64,000 nt of DNA. Source: Echinococcus granulosus (Eukaryota > Platyhelminthes > Cestoda > Cyclophyllidea > Taeniidae). The stretch covers positions 187,799 through 251,798 of the forward strand of contig NW_020170430.1 of NCBI RefSeq assembly GCF_000524195.1, in the 5' to 3' direction. The notes beneath the pieces are model-generated. The model made no database searches. It was not told the origin of the DNA and worked only from the letters and a program-made list of their open reading frames with translations. A program made the position numbers and the translations under genes. This document shows, piece after piece, positions 62,615-64,000 of this stretch. Position 1 is the first letter of the stretch, and each line of letters opens with the position of its first letter.

Positions 62615-64000
62615 CTGAAAACTTGATCCCATTCAACGCTATTTAGAGAAAAATAATCCATGCGGTTAAAAACACCAATTCATTCATCATCCGGTGTGAC
62701 CACATAACTAATGATAAATAAAGACGCGTCTCCTATTTGGTATAGCATGGCTTGTAGCACTAATAGCTATTAGCAAATAAACATTAATTTTGACGGCAAA
62801 AGAAGAATGTGGTCGGAAGTAAAGTAGCTGTCAAGTTCAATAGGTGGGGTAATAGACTTGGATAGACTGTGATGATCCCCAAATCACACCTCAATTGTTA
62901 TGAATGCGGTCTCCACTGTGAATGGGCGCATACGCCAATGATGCTATTTATTCTATCGTTTAGCTTTCATTTCCTCATTATTTCGGGCCATAAATATGGT
63001 AACCATTCGATTCTGCAATTAACTAAAACAAGTACTTAATCCTACAAAATGTATCGTACCTTGATGAGTGAAGATTAGTGAGAATGTATTTATGGAGTTT
63101 TACAACGAATTTGACGCATGAGCATGGTACATTTGCACCATACAGGCACAACTTGTCAAATTGTACCAAACTTTTTAACTTCTTGGAGAATAAACGTGGG
63201 CCCTTTTGACTGTTTTCAAAGCACTGACTTGTGAGACCCAACCTTCTTTCTAACAGATACTGCGGGGTGACATTAGTGACAGTTCGTCTACTTCACTTTG
63301 TCATCTTTTCGTTGATTAGAAAAAGTATCAAAAGCAGTAATTGAAATGCTAAGATGCTTTTAAGAACGGCCATGGGAGGAGTGAGATAGTGTAAGCAACG
63401 CTGATTAAATCTAAGGCTAAGAGTGTACTCGAAATTGGGGACCTGTGAACCGTGATTCCACTTAGCTTGACTAGGATTTAAAACCGTTGCGTCAAAGTAT
63501 GTTTACCGAACCGATTTTTTTTTCAAATGCGACAAAGGGAACAAAGTCTCTACAAAAAGCATAAGCTGGATTAATGCACCATCTCGCCCATTTGGACTTT
63601 GATAGTGAAAAGTTTTTTGACGAACCCTTCGTAAACTGAATGCCAGAAATATTGTTGAAATGAATAAATATTATCGGTTCATTTTTTGATGACAGCCGCA
63701 ACAGCAAAGGCATTTGAAATTCAATAGAATATAATCCCAACCATTACAGGGACCATAGCTTCTTTTCGAAAGTTAATGGCACCCGACCAAACGACATGAT
63801 TGGCCATATTAAGCCATAGGAAGGGCTAGGAATTTGGCTATACTACATAGTGCGTAGACAAATGTTGAACAGAAGAAATGGGTGGGAAAAAGTACCAGAA
63901 TATTGAGAAACTTGGAATCAATTGAGGTGACCTTTGGAGCGAACGCCTGAAGGTGAGTAGATCCCTCGACAAGAGCACAGAGTGCAAGATATAAATATGC

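Noticed and set aside
63062..63261. Possible extra exon (LFSKKLKSLVQFDKLC frame) of the right-hand minus gene
   Set aside because: It has acceptor-like and donor-like ends, but its phase 2 end would cause a stop when joined to the 62614 exon, and no bridging exon was found.

Overview
The window looks like nuclear DNA of a flatworm, most likely a cestode (inference). Spliced genes lie in roughly 42% GC sequence. There is a class of 30-37 nt introns, a tail-to-head gene pair spaced like a trans-spliced polycistron, and TG microsatellites. No bacterial, organellar or viral gene was seen. One 100-N assembly gap lies inside an intron.

Layout. (1) 58-1113, minus: the first three coding exons of an unrecognised, probably cytoplasmic gene that runs off the left edge. 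(2) About 1.1-20.9 kb: mostly non-coding, with two unassigned exon-like patches (12.5 and 14.1 kb) and a diverged 90-bp tandem repeat (19.7 kb). (3) 20,976-47,936, plus: a complete glypican. Eleven coding exons, phase-compatible at every junction, give a 1152-residue heparan sulfate proteoglycan with signal peptide, all 14 family cysteines, furin-like sites, a roughly 540-residue Pro/Ser/Thr-rich stalk and a GPI-anchor signal. Introns 2-4 are large (3.8, 9.8 and 5.4 kb); intron 3 holds the gap, a CpG-rich patch and a possible cassette exon. (4) 48,785-49,855, minus: intronless NTAN1, the N-terminal asparagine amidohydrolase of the N-degron pathway. (5) 50,066-52,865, minus: INTS6, an Integrator subunit, 12 exons and 781 residues, with eight of its eleven introns only 30-37 nt long. 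(6) About 53-61 kb: no gene recognised. (7) 61,304-62,614, minus: the last two coding exons of an unidentified gene that presumably enters from the right.

Glypican and NTAN1 converge, with 848 bp between their stop codons. INTS6 and NTAN1 run in the same direction with 210 bp between them. A poly(A) signal and two strong 3' splice sites lie in that gap, which suggests co-transcription with SL trans-splicing of NTAN1. The functions are separate: morphogen co-reception at the cell surface, protein turnover, and nuclear RNA 3'-end processing.

All exon models were built by hand from splice sites, reading phase and remembered family conservation. No database search was possible.
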